Source: Sphingomonas soli NBRC 100801
GTDB lineage: Bacteria; Pseudomonadota; Alphaproteobacteria; Sphingomonadales; Sphingomonadaceae
Direction of reading: 5' to 3'
Length of the DNA: 64,000 bases
NCBI RefSeq assembly: GCF_001591025.1
Contig: NZ_BCTZ01000004.1
Coordinates: 186,001-250,000 of the forward strand
Notes under the pieces: model-generated
What the model was told of the DNA's origin: nothing
Databases searched by the model: none
The model's input: the letters and a program-made list of their open reading frames with translations, nothing else
Part shown: positions 44,181 through 52,881 of the stretch, in pieces
Numbering within the stretch: the stretch's first letter is position 1
Layout: each line of letters opens with the position of its first letter
Position numbers and translations under genes: made by a program

Positions 44181-45725
44181 ATGTCGCTGCCGTTCAGCTC
44201 GCTCGATTGGGTGGTGATCCTCGGCTATCTGGTGCTGCTCGGCGCCGGAGCATGGCTGTTCACCCCCAAGCGCACCGACACCGCGAAGGACTATTTCCTC
44301 GCGGGCGGGACCGTGCCCGTATGGCTGGCCGCAGTTTCCGTCCTCTCCGCCACCCAATCCGCCGCCACATTCCTGGGCGGGCCGGACTTCGGCTATAAGG
44401 GCGACTTCACCTATCTCGGCACCAATCTGGGCGGGCTGATCGGCGCGGTCTTTGTCGCGCATGTGCTGATCCCCCGTTTCTATGCCGCACGCGTGACCAC
44501 CGTGTACGAACTGCTCACGGTGCGTTTCGGCACGCTGGCGACGCGCTGGACCGGTGGCATGTTCCTGTTCGGACGCGTGCTTGCAGGCGGCGCGAGGATC
44601 TATCTGGCGGCGATCGCCGTATCGATGGTGATGGCCTCCACGGTGAGCGCGCAGGGGATCCTGATCGCCGCGACGCTGCTCGTCGCCGCCGCCTTCTTCT
44701 CCACCTTTATCGGCGGGCTGCGCTCGGTGCTGTGGATCGATCTCGTCCAGTTCGTGATCATGGTGGGATCGGCGATCACCGTGCTGATCTTCCTGCGCCT
44801 ATCCATTCCCGCGACAAATGCCGAGATCCTGCACGGCCTGGCCAATGCGCCAGGCGGCGTGGACAAACTGCGCCTGTTCGACTTCTCCACCGACCTTTCC
44901 AAACCCTTCTCGCTGCTCGCAATCGTGACCGGGATCGCTTTGCTCTACATCGCCTCCTCAGGGCTGGATCAGGACACCACGCAGCGGCTGCTGGCATGCA
45001 AGGACGCGAAGACAGGCGCGCGCAGCCTCTACGTATCCGTGATGGCGACTGTGCCGGTGGTGGCGATATTCATCACGATCGGGCTGCTGCTCCACATCTT
45101 CTACGACCGCCCCGAGCTGATGGGCGGCGCGAGCGCGGCGGCGGCACACAGCTTCGATGGCGAGAAGATCAGCATCTTCATGCACTATATCCTGACGCAA
45201 TTGCCGCCCGGGCTGCGCGGGCTGGTGACCGCCGGGATCATCGCCGCGGCGGTCGCGACCACCAACTCCGCGCTCAATGCGATGTCATCGGTGCTGATCG
45301 AGGATTTCTACCGCCCCTGGCGCGAGAAGCGCAGCCCGGCGGAGGAGCATCATTACGTCCAGGCCGGGCGCGCTGGCATGGGCGTGATCGGCGTGGCCAT
45401 GCTGATCGTCGCGGTCCTCTCCTTCTACTGGCAGCATTATGCGAAGATGGGCCTGCTCGAATTCGCGCTGAGCGTGATGGTGTTCGCCTATGCCGGGCTG
45501 ATCGGCGTCTATTCCACCGCGATCTTCACCTCGCGAGGCACCGTCGGCTCGGTAATCGCATCGCTGATCGCGGGCTTCGTCACCGTCCTTCTCCTCCAAC
45601 CCGCCATCGCCGCCGCGCTCGGCCTGCCCGAAGCGATGCGGCATCTGGCCTTCCCGTTCCAGCTATGCGCGGGGAGCGTGGTGGCGTTCGTGGTTGCGGC
45701 CGCGCCGAGAGGGCGAAGCGCATGA
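44181..45725 (+). CDS. Sodium/solute symporter, SSS family
   Basis: The 514-residue protein has about 13 membrane helices. It begins with a helix, then KDYFLAGGTVPVWLAAVSVLSATQSAATFLG, the SSS family N-terminal signature, and has ASSGLDQDTTQRLLA. It lies nine bases after the NamZ-type gene. Similar symporters are paired with DUF1343 genes in other phyla and may carry amino sugars such as MurNAc; the substrate is inferred only from context. Confidence 0.85.
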   Translation: MSLPFSSLDWVVILGYLVLLGAGAWLFTPKRTDTAKDYFLAGGTVPVWLAAVSVLSATQSAATFLGGPDFGYKGDFTYLGTNLGGLIGAVFVAHVLIPRFYAARVTTVYELLTVRFGTLATRWTGGMFLFGRVLAGGARIYLAAIAVSMVMASTVSAQGILIAATLLVAAAFFSTFIGGLRSVLWIDLVQFVIMVGSAITVLIFLRLSIPATNAEILHGLANAPGGVDKLRLFDFSTDLSKPFSLLAIVTGIALLYIASSGLDQDTTQRLLACKDAKTGARSLYVSVMATVPVVAIFITIGLLLHIFYDRPELMGGASAAAAHSFDGEKISIFMHYILTQLPPGLRGLVTAGIIAAAVATTNSALNAMSSVLIEDFYRPWREKRSPAEEHHYVQAGRAGMGVIGVAMLIVAVLSFYWQHYAKMGLLEFALSVMVFAYAGLIGVYSTAIFTSRGTVGSVIASLIAGFVTVLLLQPAIAAALGLPEAMRHLAFPFQLCAGSVVAFVVAAAPRGRSA

Positions 45726-45790
45726 TATGGGCATATCGGCGCGATGACGCTTCCTCAGAGAGCGCGAACGGATCTTGACCGACCCAGCGT

Positions 45791-46210
45791 TTACATTGGA
45801 TTACGGCCCACCAACTCGCCATCCTCCTTGGTGAAGCTCTCCGGCGGATTTTCCAGAAGCGAGAGCGCCACTTCCGAGGGCCTGCACAGCTTGGTCCCCA
45901 TAGGCGTCACCACGATGGGACGGTTGACGAGGATCGGGTGCTCCAGCATCGCCGCCAGCACCCTCTCGTCTGACACTCCTGCTTCCAGCAGACCGAGGCC
46001 GGCGGCAGGCGTGCCCTTCTCCCGGAGCAGATCGCGGGGGTGAGCGCCGATCCCGGCTAACAGCTCGGTCAGCAGCTCCCGCGTCCAGCCCGCCTCGCGG
46101 TACTCCACTATGCGTGGAGCGTAGCCGGCGGCCTGGATCATCGCCAATGCGTTGCGCGAGGTGGCGCAGTCAGGATTATGGTAGATGGTGATGGGGAAGA
46201 GATCGGTCAC
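45791..46210 (-). CDS. arsC: Arsenate reductase, glutaredoxin type
   Basis: The GTG at 46210 is chosen because GAGGAG lies seven bases upstream; a frame further up begins at 46264. The 139-residue product has YHNPDCATSRNALAM with the catalytic cysteine near residue 14 and the arginine-bearing region RPIVVTPMGTKLCRP. It reduces arsenate with glutathione and glutaredoxin. No arsR, arsB or acr3 gene is adjacent. Confidence 0.92.
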   Translation of the reverse strand: MTDLFPITIYHNPDCATSRNALAMIQAAGYAPRIVEYREAGWTRELLTELLAGIGAHPRDLLREKGTPAAGLGLLEAGVSDERVLAAMLEHPILVNRPIVVTPMGTKLCRPSEVALSLLENPPESFTKEDGELVGRNPM

Positions 46211-46380
46211 ACGCGGCGCTCCTCTTTCAATAGCCAGCCGAAGATGAGAATGGCCAGACACCATCAGTGGAGGGGGTACCTTGATCCCGATGCCCGAGGC
46301 ACCTGCTTTTCGCGCCCGCTAACGAACGCATGGGCGACCGCAAGGCTATCGGCTTCTACGAGTTTTCATCGGAAAGGGGA

Positions 46381-46456
<76 letters not shown>

Positions 46457-46581
46457 ATTCCGTCGGCCTGAAGTGGCGCTTTTGGAGGAGCGCCGCCGAT
46501 TGGAGGGGCGCGGTTAGCATCGCGCCGGGGATTTGCAAACCCTAAAATTCGCCTTCGCGAAAACTGTTGGTTCGAGACTAT

Positions 46582-48048
46582 ATGACACCGATGGACACGC
46601 CGCTCTTCCAGATCGATCCGCGCGACAGCGTCGCCACCGCGCTGCGCGATATGGCTGCCGGAGAGAGCGCGCTGGGGGTGATGCTGCATGGCGACGTGCA
46701 GAAGGGGCACAAGGTTGCACTCAAAGCGGTTGCTGCGGGCGAATCGGTGTACAAGTTCGGATTCCCGATCGGGCGGGCGACTCAGGCGATCGAACCGGGC
46801 GATCGTGTGCATACGCATAACGTGCGCACCGCGCTCGAAGGCAGTGGCAGCTATCGCTACGAACCCGCACGCGAAACCGGGCGCGCGTTCGAGGGGCCTG
46901 GCTTCCTGGGCTATCGCCGCGCCGATGGCCGGGTGGGCACGCGCAACGAGATCTGGGTGATCCCGACGGTCGGCTGCGTAAGCCGGACCGCGCAGAAGAT
47001 CGCGGAGCACGCCGCACGGCGCCACGAAGGGCAGATCGATGGCGTGCATGCCTTTGCGCACCCTTTTGGCTGCTCGCAGCTGGGCGACGATCTGGACGGG
47101 ACGCGCGCGATCCTGACGGCGTTGGCGAACCATCCCAATGCAGGCGGCGTGCTGATCGTGGGATTGGGCTGCGAATCCAACCAGATGAGCGGGATGCTGG
47201 CGGGCATTACGCATCCCAATATCCGCACGATGGGTGCGCAGATGGCGGGTGACGAAGTGGAGGAAGGGCTGGCGCTGATCAGCGAGCTAATCAACGGCGC
47301 CCAGGCAGAGCGCACCCCTGCCCCGCTTTGCGACCTCGTATTGGGCGTGAAATGCGGGGGATCGGACGGCTTTTCGGGGCTCACCGCCAATCCGCTGGTC
47401 GGACGGATGAGCGATGTGGTCACCGGCGCGGGCGGCACCGCGATCCTTACCGAGATCCCTGAGATATTCGGCGCGGAGCAACTGCTGATGGCGCGCGCCG
47501 ACGATCAGGCGTTGTTCGGTGGCATCGTCGAACTGGTCAACGGCTTCAAACGCTATTTCACCGATCATGGCGAGCCGGTCTCGGAAAACCCATCGCCGGG
47601 GAACATCGCGGGGGGAATAACCACGCTTGAGGAAAAGTCGCTCGGAGCGGTGCAAAAGGCGGGTCATGCGACGGTGACGGACGTGCTGCGCTATGGCCAA
47701 CGCGTGCGCAGAAGCGGACTGGCGTTGCTGGAGGCCCCGGGCAACGACGCCGTATCCTCTACCGCGCTCGCGGCGGCGGGCGCGACCGCGATCCTGTTCA
47801 CCACCGGGCGTGGCACGCCGCTCGGCTTTCCGGTCCCGACGATCAAGATCGCGTCGAATAGCGACCTCGCCGCGCGCAAGCCTGGCTGGATCGATTTCGA
47901 CGCAGGACGGGTGCTTGAGGACGGCATGGAGGATAGCGCGCGCGCCCTTCTCAATCGCATCGTGGACATCGCATCGGGCGCGCGGACGGCAGCCGAGCGC
48001 AACGGCGAGCGCGAGATTGCGATCTGGAAGCGCGGCGTGACGCTCTGA
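46582..48048 (+). CDS. UxaA-type altronate dehydratase
   Basis: The ATG at 46582 is used; an upstream TTG at 46567 adds five residues. The 488-residue protein has an N-terminal SAF domain (GVMLHGDVQKGHKVALKAVA) joined to the large C-terminal dehydratase domain with VPTVGCVSRTAQ-like iron-binding and HPFGCSQLGDD. Members dehydrate altronate or similar sugar acids. The altronate case releases 2-keto-3-deoxygluconate. No other hexuronate genes are next to it, so the exact substrate is open. Confidence 0.9.
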   Translation: MTPMDTPLFQIDPRDSVATALRDMAAGESALGVMLHGDVQKGHKVALKAVAAGESVYKFGFPIGRATQAIEPGDRVHTHNVRTALEGSGSYRYEPARETGRAFEGPGFLGYRRADGRVGTRNEIWVIPTVGCVSRTAQKIAEHAARRHEGQIDGVHAFAHPFGCSQLGDDLDGTRAILTALANHPNAGGVLIVGLGCESNQMSGMLAGITHPNIRTMGAQMAGDEVEEGLALISELINGAQAERTPAPLCDLVLGVKCGGSDGFSGLTANPLVGRMSDVVTGAGGTAILTEIPEIFGAEQLLMARADDQALFGGIVELVNGFKRYFTDHGEPVSENPSPGNIAGGITTLEEKSLGAVQKAGHATVTDVLRYGQRVRRSGLALLEAPGNDAVSSTALAAAGATAILFTTGRGTPLGFPVPTIKIASNSDLAARKPGWIDFDAGRVLEDGMEDSARALLNRIVDIASGARTAAERNGEREIAIWKRGVTL

Positions 48049-48149
48049 CGGCGAAAGCTGTTCCTGCTGCGGCAAATGGTGCGGCGCGGCATTGAAGCCT
48101 CAGCGCGCCCCCGCTAAACGGGCGGCGGGGATTTCCGGGATGGGGTTAA

Positions 48150-48380
48150 ATGGCTGAATTCTTTATTTTCATATACGCGATGCTTGCGATGTTCGTGATC
48201 CAGGCAATGCACATCAACCGGCGCGCCGAGCGACCCAATCCGCAGATGGTGACTTTGGTCGGCTGGGGGCTTTTCTCGCTCTCCTCGACGCTCGCGGTGC
48301 TGCTCGGCGCGGTCGCGCTGGCGCTGGCGCTGGGCCTGCAGGTTCCGCTGCCCGACCATTTCAGCGCGCCGCTGTTCTGA
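48150..48380 (+). CDS. Small two-helix membrane protein
   Basis: The 76-residue product has a first helix (FFIFIYAMLAMFVIQAMHI) and a second (LVGWGLFSLSSTLAVLLGAVALALALGL) joined by a basic loop with HINRRAERP. It ends one base before the gamma-carbonic anhydrase gene, so the two are co-translated. I do not recognise the family. Confidence 0.75.
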   Translation: MAEFFIFIYAMLAMFVIQAMHINRRAERPNPQMVTLVGWGLFSLSSTLAVLLGAVALALALGLQVPLPDHFSAPLF

Positions 48381-48381
48381 G

Positions 48382-48906
48382 ATGCCGCTCTACGAAATTG
48401 GCGGGCACAAGCCCCGGATCGCCGAGAACGCCTGGATTGCGCCGAGCGCCGACCTGATCGGCGACGTGCATCTGGGGGAACTGGCGAGCGTCTGGTTCGG
48501 CGCGGTGATCCGCGCGGACAACACGCCGATCCTGATCGGGGCGCGCTCCAATATCCAGGAAGGCGCGGTCTGCCATTCCGATCCCGGCGCGCCGCTGACG
48601 ATCGGCGAGGATGTGACGGTTGGCCACAAGGCGATCCTGCATGGCTGCACGATCGGCAATGGTGCGCTGATCGGCATGGGCGCAACGATCCTCAATCGCG
48701 CGGTGATCGGGGAAGGCTGCCTGGTCGGCGCGGGCGCGCTCGTGACCGAAGGCAAGGAGTTTCCCGCCGGCTCGCTGATCGTAGGCAGCCCGGCCCGCCC
48801 GGTGCGCACGCTCGACGAGATGCAAAAGGCACAGCTCAAGGGCAGCGCTGCGCTCTATGCCGCCAAGCAGCGCGAATATGCGCGGGATCTGAAGCGCATC
48901 GACTGA
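48382..48906 (+). CDS. Gamma-carbonic-anhydrase family protein
   Basis: The 174-residue left-handed beta-helix protein has repeated hexapeptide-type turns (for example IGDVHLG, TIGEDVTVG) and the three zinc-site histidines in CHSDPG and VGHKAILHG. It resembles YrdA/CaiE-type proteins, several of which bind zinc but lack proven carbonic anhydrase activity. Confidence 0.92.
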   Translation: MPLYEIGGHKPRIAENAWIAPSADLIGDVHLGELASVWFGAVIRADNTPILIGARSNIQEGAVCHSDPGAPLTIGEDVTVGHKAILHGCTIGNGALIGMGATILNRAVIGEGCLVGAGALVTEGKEFPAGSLIVGSPARPVRTLDEMQKAQLKGSAALYAAKQREYARDLKRID

Positions 48907-49031
48907 GGCGAGCGGCGCCGCGGCGGCTGAGGGAAGTTGCTCCGAAAGGCGGCATATGCTGCGCAGCATGAATTTCGCGCTGATCTGCATCAACCGGCGC
49001 AACTTGCTGACTTGTTGCGCATTTTCCTCGC

Positions 49032-49271
49032 ATGCCGCTCTATCATTTCCACCTGCGCACCCGCGACGAAGCATGCCATCCCACGCATAGCCGAATGCTC
49101 CCCAATCTCGCTGCCGCGCTCGCCGAGGCGCAGCACGCGGCGCGCGACATGATCCGCAGCCGGATGCGCAAGATGTGCAGCGCCCCGAGCGGGACGCTGG
49201 AGATCGAGGATGAAAAGGGTCGGCCGATCGCCCGCATCCTGCTGGCCGATGTTGCACAGCAGATTTCCTGA
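49032..49271 (+). CDS. DUF6894-type small protein
   Basis: The 79-residue product begins MPLYHFHLRT, has LAAALAEAQHAARDMIRSRM in the middle and ends LEIEDEKGRPIARILLADV. This follows the pattern of the short alphaproteobacterial DUF6894 proteins. Role unknown. Confidence 0.8.
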   Translation: MPLYHFHLRTRDEACHPTHSRMLPNLAAALAEAQHAARDMIRSRMRKMCSAPSGTLEIEDEKGRPIARILLADVAQQIS

Positions 49272-49357
49272 CGCGAGTCGCGCAGCCGCACCTCGCCATG
49301 CCGTAGCGTCCGTGGGACCTGCCTAGACAGCCCCTCTCGTTACGCTATCAATTCTGC

Positions 49358-50299
49358 ATGGCTCTTCCTCCGCTCTTCGATCGTCTGGCCTTGCCCGTAA
49401 TCGGCTCGCCGCTCTTCATCATCTCTGTTCCCGACCTGGTCATCGCGCAGTGCAAGGCTGGGATCGTCGGTTCGTTCCCCGCGCTGAATGCGCGGCCCCA
49501 GTCCCAGCTCGACGAATGGCTGCACCGGATCACAGAGGAACTGGCTGCCTGGGATCGCGATCACCCGGAGAGCCCGTCCGCACCCTATGCGGTGAACCAG
49601 ATCGTCCACAAATCGAATGTGCGGCTGGAGGAAGACGTCGCGACCTGCGCCAAGTGGAAGGTGCCGATCGTGATCACTTCGCTTGGCGCGCGGCCCGAGC
49701 TGAACGACGCGGTGCATGGCTGGGGCGGCATCACGCTCCACGACGTGATCGATGACCGCTTTGCGCACAAGGCGATCGAGAAGGGTGCCGATGGGCTGAT
49801 CCTGGTCGCCACCGGCGCGGGCGGGCATGCGGGCAGGCTCAACCCCTTCCCGTTCGTTCAGGAAGTGCGCGAATGGTTTGACGGGCCGGTGATATTGTCG
49901 GGCGCGATCTCGACCGGACGCTCGATCCTGGCGGCTCAGGTGCTTGGTGCCGACCTCGCTTATATCGGCTCGCCCTTTATCGCGACCGAGGAAGCCAATG
50001 CAGTGCCGGCGTACAAGCAGGGCATCGTCGAAGGGCGAGCGGCGGACATCGTCTATTCCAGCCTGTTCACCGGCGTGCACGGCAATTATCTGCGTAGCTC
50101 GATCGTGGCGGCGGGGCTCGACCCGGACAAGCTTCCCGAGAGCGATCCGAGCGCGATGAACTTTGGCGGAGCCAAGGCGTGGAAGGAAATCTGGGGCTCC
50201 GGCCAGGGCATCGGCGCGGTCAAGGCTGTCGAGTCGGCCGCAGCGCTGATCGATCGGCTGAAGGCGGAATATGCCGCGGCGAAGGCCGCCATCCGGTAG
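49358..50299 (+). CDS. Nitronate monooxygenase family protein
   Basis: The 313-residue FMN-binding TIM barrel has LPVIGSPLFIISVPDLV near the start, VATGAGGHAGRLNP with the catalytic histidine, and LGADLAYIGSPFIATEEA for phosphate binding. It probably oxidises alkyl nitronates or is a related FMN enzyme. It is transcribed alone. Confidence 0.92.
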   Translation: MALPPLFDRLALPVIGSPLFIISVPDLVIAQCKAGIVGSFPALNARPQSQLDEWLHRITEELAAWDRDHPESPSAPYAVNQIVHKSNVRLEEDVATCAKWKVPIVITSLGARPELNDAVHGWGGITLHDVIDDRFAHKAIEKGADGLILVATGAGGHAGRLNPFPFVQEVREWFDGPVILSGAISTGRSILAAQVLGADLAYIGSPFIATEEANAVPAYKQGIVEGRAADIVYSSLFTGVHGNYLRSSIVAAGLDPDKLPESDPSAMNFGGAKAWKEIWGSGQGIGAVKAVESAAALIDRLKAEYAAAKAAIR

Positions 50300-50348
50300 G
50301 GCGCTGGAAGTGAGGAGGGCTGCTCAAGCTCCCCCCAAAGCGAGCTAG

Positions 50349-50384
50349 CCCTCCCCTGCCCCTCCCGCGTCGTTACGGGGAGGG
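50349..50384. terminator. Possible bidirectional terminator
   Basis: CCCTCCCC and GGGGAGGG pair across a 20-base loop between the convergent nitronate monooxygenase and rcdA genes. T runs are missing on both sides. Confidence 0.35.
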
Positions 50385-50388
50385 AAAC

Positions 50389-50847
50389 TCAAAATGCCGC
50401 GGCGAGGCGGTCCATCATGCTGCGCGCCGGACTGACCATGATCACCGGAAGATCCAGCGACTGATCCAGCCGCGCGACGCGGCGGTACAGCTCGATGCTG
50501 GTCTGGATGATCGCAACTGCCTGGGGCGGCATCGCCAGCAGCAATTGCTGATCCGTGTCCGGAGCTTCGCCCAGCCGGCGAGAGGGAGACAATGCGTCTC
50601 CCATGGACAATTCACCCGCATCCACGGCGCGCTGGGTTAACAGCCAAGCGATGATGTGCATCAGCCGGGTCGTCACTTTCAGCGATTCGCATGAAAAGGC
50701 GACGCGGTTGAGCGCTTCAAGCGTCTCGCGCTCATCGCGGCCCAATTCGTCGAAATAGCCGCGCGCCTCATCCGCCAGCAGCATCGCCTCGACATAAAGC
50801 GAGTCGATCAGCTTGCGGTGGATCTGCGATGTGCCCTGCTGCCCCAT
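50389..50847 (-). CDS. rcdA: RcdA homologue, DUF1465 protein
   Basis: The 152-residue helical product has YVEAMLLADEARGYFDELGR and the following RVAFSCESLKVTTRLMHIIAWLLTQRAV, which are typical of DUF1465. In Caulobacter, RcdA is the adaptor that helps CpdR and PopA bring CtrA to the ClpXP protease during the cell cycle. The family placement is fairly clear; the function in this organism is inferred. Confidence 0.85.
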   Translation of the reverse strand: MGQQGTSQIHRKLIDSLYVEAMLLADEARGYFDELGRDERETLEALNRVAFSCESLKVTTRLMHIIAWLLTQRAVDAGELSMGDALSPSRRLGEAPDTDQQLLLAMPPQAVAIIQTSIELYRRVARLDQSLDLPVIMVSPARSMMDRLAAAF

Positions 50848-50930
50848 GAACCGAAAGCTGCCACAGCATTTATGGTAACGAAATGCTTAATCGAGGTAAA
50901 CTTCCGTCCCGTTGCGGGAAGGTCTGCGGC

Positions 50931-51128
50931 TCAGGCGATAATATCAGGAATGAGTTGATCTTCCAGCAACTGGATCTCGTCGCGCATCTTCAGCTTGCGT
51001 TTCTTGAGCCGGGCGATCTGGAGCTGGTCTGGCGCGCCGGCGCCGCGCAGCGCCTCGATCGCGGCATCCAGATCGCGATGCTCGGTCCGCAGCATGGTGA
51101 GCCTCGTCCGAATCTCGCTTTCGTCCAT
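50931..51128 (-). CDS. YdcH-type (DUF465) small protein
   Basis: The ATG at 51128 gives 65 residues: MDESEIRTRLTMLRTEHRDL, then IARLKKRKLKMRDEIQLLED, the characteristic DUF465 coiled coil with the H-R-x-L-D start and K-K-x-K-L middle. It is divergent from a second DUF465 gene at 51272. Function unknown. Confidence 0.85.
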   Translation of the reverse strand: MDESEIRTRLTMLRTEHRDLDAAIEALRGAGAPDQLQIARLKKRKLKMRDEIQLLEDQLIPDIIA

Positions 51129-51271
51129 TCCGCCCCCCTCACGCAACTGCACAACCCAATCGCTCTATCCCGTCTTTTCGGCACCCTGTCGATTGCCCGA
51201 GCGAATGAGGCGAGACAAGCGCATCGAACAGTGTTTTACTGGGCTTTCCGGCCACGATGAAGGAGACTGCC

Positions 51272-51424
51272 ATGCAGAACACGCATCTCTCGGCGCTTTC
51301 GGCCAAGCACAATGTGCTCGACCAGCGAATCGCCGCAGAAACGCAACGGCCATTGCCCGATCAGGCTATCCTGGCGGCGCTCAAGAAGCAGAAGCTTCGC
51401 ATCAAGGAACAGATGGCCCGATAG
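51272..51424 (+). CDS. Second YdcH-type (DUF465) small protein
   Basis: The 50-residue product has AAGGAGA directly upstream and reads HLSALSAKHNVLDQRIAAET then LAALKKQKLRIKEQMA, the same two-helix DUF465 plan (H-x-x-LD and KKQKLRIKE). The pair of divergent paralogues shares one 143-base promoter region. Confidence 0.8.
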   Translation: MQNTHLSALSAKHNVLDQRIAAETQRPLPDQAILAALKKQKLRIKEQMAR

Positions 51425-51439
51425 CGGGCGCGTTCCGAT

Positions 51440-51478
51440 GGGGTGTGGCGAAAGGCTGCACCCCGAAAGGGGCTTTTA
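51440..51478 (+). terminator. Possible terminator after the second YdcH gene
   Basis: GGGGTG and CACCCC pair, and a second small CCCC-GAAA-GGGG hairpin runs into CTTTTAG. Each is short, but together they fit the expected place. Confidence 0.4.
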
Positions 51479-51495
51479 GTCCCCTCCGCGCTTAT

Positions 51496-51870
51496 TCAGC
51501 GGCGTGTGAGAATCGGCTTCACATAGACTGGCGTATGTGTGCCCTTGCCGACTGGCTTGCGCGCAAGCATCGGATCGATCTCGTTATCGAACGCCACGCC
51601 GACGCGGCCATCGGTGGCCCAGGCGATCTTTCCCGACACCCAACCCACACCGCGCACTTCGACCTGGACAACCGTGCCGCGTGCAATCGGAGCGGCATAT
51701 TCGGCCATCATTCCGCCAGACGAGAGATTCCGAACGCGCACATTTTCATCCGGCTGGCCCGCGATTCGGAAATTTGCCGAGAGCATCAGGCTGTCGCGCG
51801 CACCCGCGCGCTGGCCGGTGAAGTCCTCTGCCGAAAGGGCCGTCAGGGAATCGGGGGAAAACTGTTCCAT
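51496..51870 (-). CDS. PilZ-domain protein
   Basis: The ATG at 51870 gives 124 residues. The PilZ fold has RAGARDSL in the RxxxR region and VRNLSSGGMMAEY, matching the D/N-x-S-x-x-G cyclic-di-GMP motif with N in the first place. WATDGRVGVAFDNEID ends the barrel. It probably binds c-di-GMP, but the RxxxR arginine pair is only loosely matched. Confidence 0.85.
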   Translation of the reverse strand: MEQFSPDSLTALSAEDFTGQRAGARDSLMLSANFRIAGQPDENVRVRNLSSGGMMAEYAAPIARGTVVQVEVRGVGWVSGKIAWATDGRVGVAFDNEIDPMLARKPVGKGTHTPVYVKPILTRR

Positions 51871-51996
51871 CACTGCTCAGCTCGAACGTAAATTGGGGTT
51901 ACGCGCGAATAAGAGCATCAATCCCTGTCGAAACCGTTAACCGGCGCGCACCACGACCGCGATTTCGGGCGGGAGCGGCTACGCGGGCGGCGGGCC

Positions 51997-52464
51997 CTAT
52001 TCCTCGCGGCTGACCTTCTCGTTGCGCTCATGGCGCTCCTGGGCCTCGACGGTCATCGTGGCGATCGGGCGCGCTTCAAGCCGGCCGAGCGAAATCGGCT
52101 CGCCGGTTACTTCGCAATATCCATATTCGCCCTCGTCGATCCGGCGCAGCGCCGCGTCGATCTTGGCGATCAGCTTGCGCTGACGATCGCGGGTCCGCAG
52201 CTCGATCGACCAGTCGGTCTCGCTCGAGGCACGGTCGGTAAGGTCCGCCTCGCGCAGCGAGTCGGCCTGGAGCTGGTTCAGCGTGCCGGCCGCCTCGCGA
52301 TAGATCGCATCCTTCCAGGCCAGCAGCTTCTCTCTGAAATATTCAAGCTGCCGGGGTCCCATAAAGGGCTCGTCGGCGCTCGGGCGATACCCATCCGTGC
52401 CATCATTCGCAGCTGGTGGCATAAATTTACCCGGCTCGTCGTAGCTCTCGAAAACTGTCGCCAT
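51997..52464 (-). CDS. dksA: RNA polymerase-binding factor DksA
   Basis: The start at 52464 is chosen since GGAG lies nine bases before it. The 155-residue product has a long coiled coil (FREKLLAWKDAIYREAAGTL to SSETDWSIELRTRDRQ) and the C-terminal globule with GYCEVTGEPISLGRLEARPIATM. Only one of the four usual zinc cysteines remains, as in other alphaproteobacterial DksA. It works with ppGpp at the secondary channel of RNA polymerase. Confidence 0.95.
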   Translation of the reverse strand: MATVFESYDEPGKFMPPAANDGTDGYRPSADEPFMGPRQLEYFREKLLAWKDAIYREAAGTLNQLQADSLREADLTDRASSETDWSIELRTRDRQRKLIAKIDAALRRIDEGEYGYCEVTGEPISLGRLEARPIATMTVEAQERHERNEKVSREE

Positions 52465-52881
52465 CCCCATACTCTCCACACCAGTCTCCCGGTGGCTGAA
52501 GCCGCCGACGACTGCCTTTGCCCGCGTGCCCTATACTTTCGCGCGAACCAGTTAACAAGCGCGCTATTACGGCAAGATCGCGTCCATCTCCCTTTAGAAT
52601 GGGGGAAATTAGCCATGCATGAACCGCTTCTGGATCGGCCCCATGTTAACCGATTTCGTTCACAGGTCGTTATCAAGCATTAACGTGGCACGTTCCGAAA
52701 CAGTACATTAACCATCAAATGCCGGATGTGGTTTGGATAAATCCTCCAAGAACATGGTAAACACCGCCCATCTCGCTTGCGCTTAATAGTTTGTTTTGCA
52801 CTTTCGGGCATTGATGGCGTGGAAAGCTGCTGACGATCCCGTGGGGAGCGGCCACGCCAGCAACGGAAGAGTGGGACAATA
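52465..52881. other. AT-richer intergenic region between dksA and the serine-rich gene
   Basis: The 417-base gap separates divergent genes. It includes a perfect 6+1+6 palindrome (52682-52694, listed) and an AT-rich segment near 52700-52800. No gene was found. Confidence 0.55.
52682..52694. promoter_or_regulatory. Perfect short palindrome, possible operator
   Basis: AACGTG-G-CACGTT lies 188 bases before the serine-rich gene and 218 bases before dksA. A dimeric regulator could bind it, but none can be named. Confidence 0.3.

Noticed and set aside
48957-49090. A short frame starting before the DUF6894 gene
   Set aside because: It overlaps the better supported frame and has no family features.
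50860-50900. GTAAC...TTAA upstream of rcdA as a CtrA site
   Set aside because: The half-sites are imperfect and the spacing does not give TTAA-N7-TTAA.
52682-52700. TGGCAC seen as a possible sigma-54 -24 element
   Set aside because: The expected TTGC at the -12 spacing is absent.
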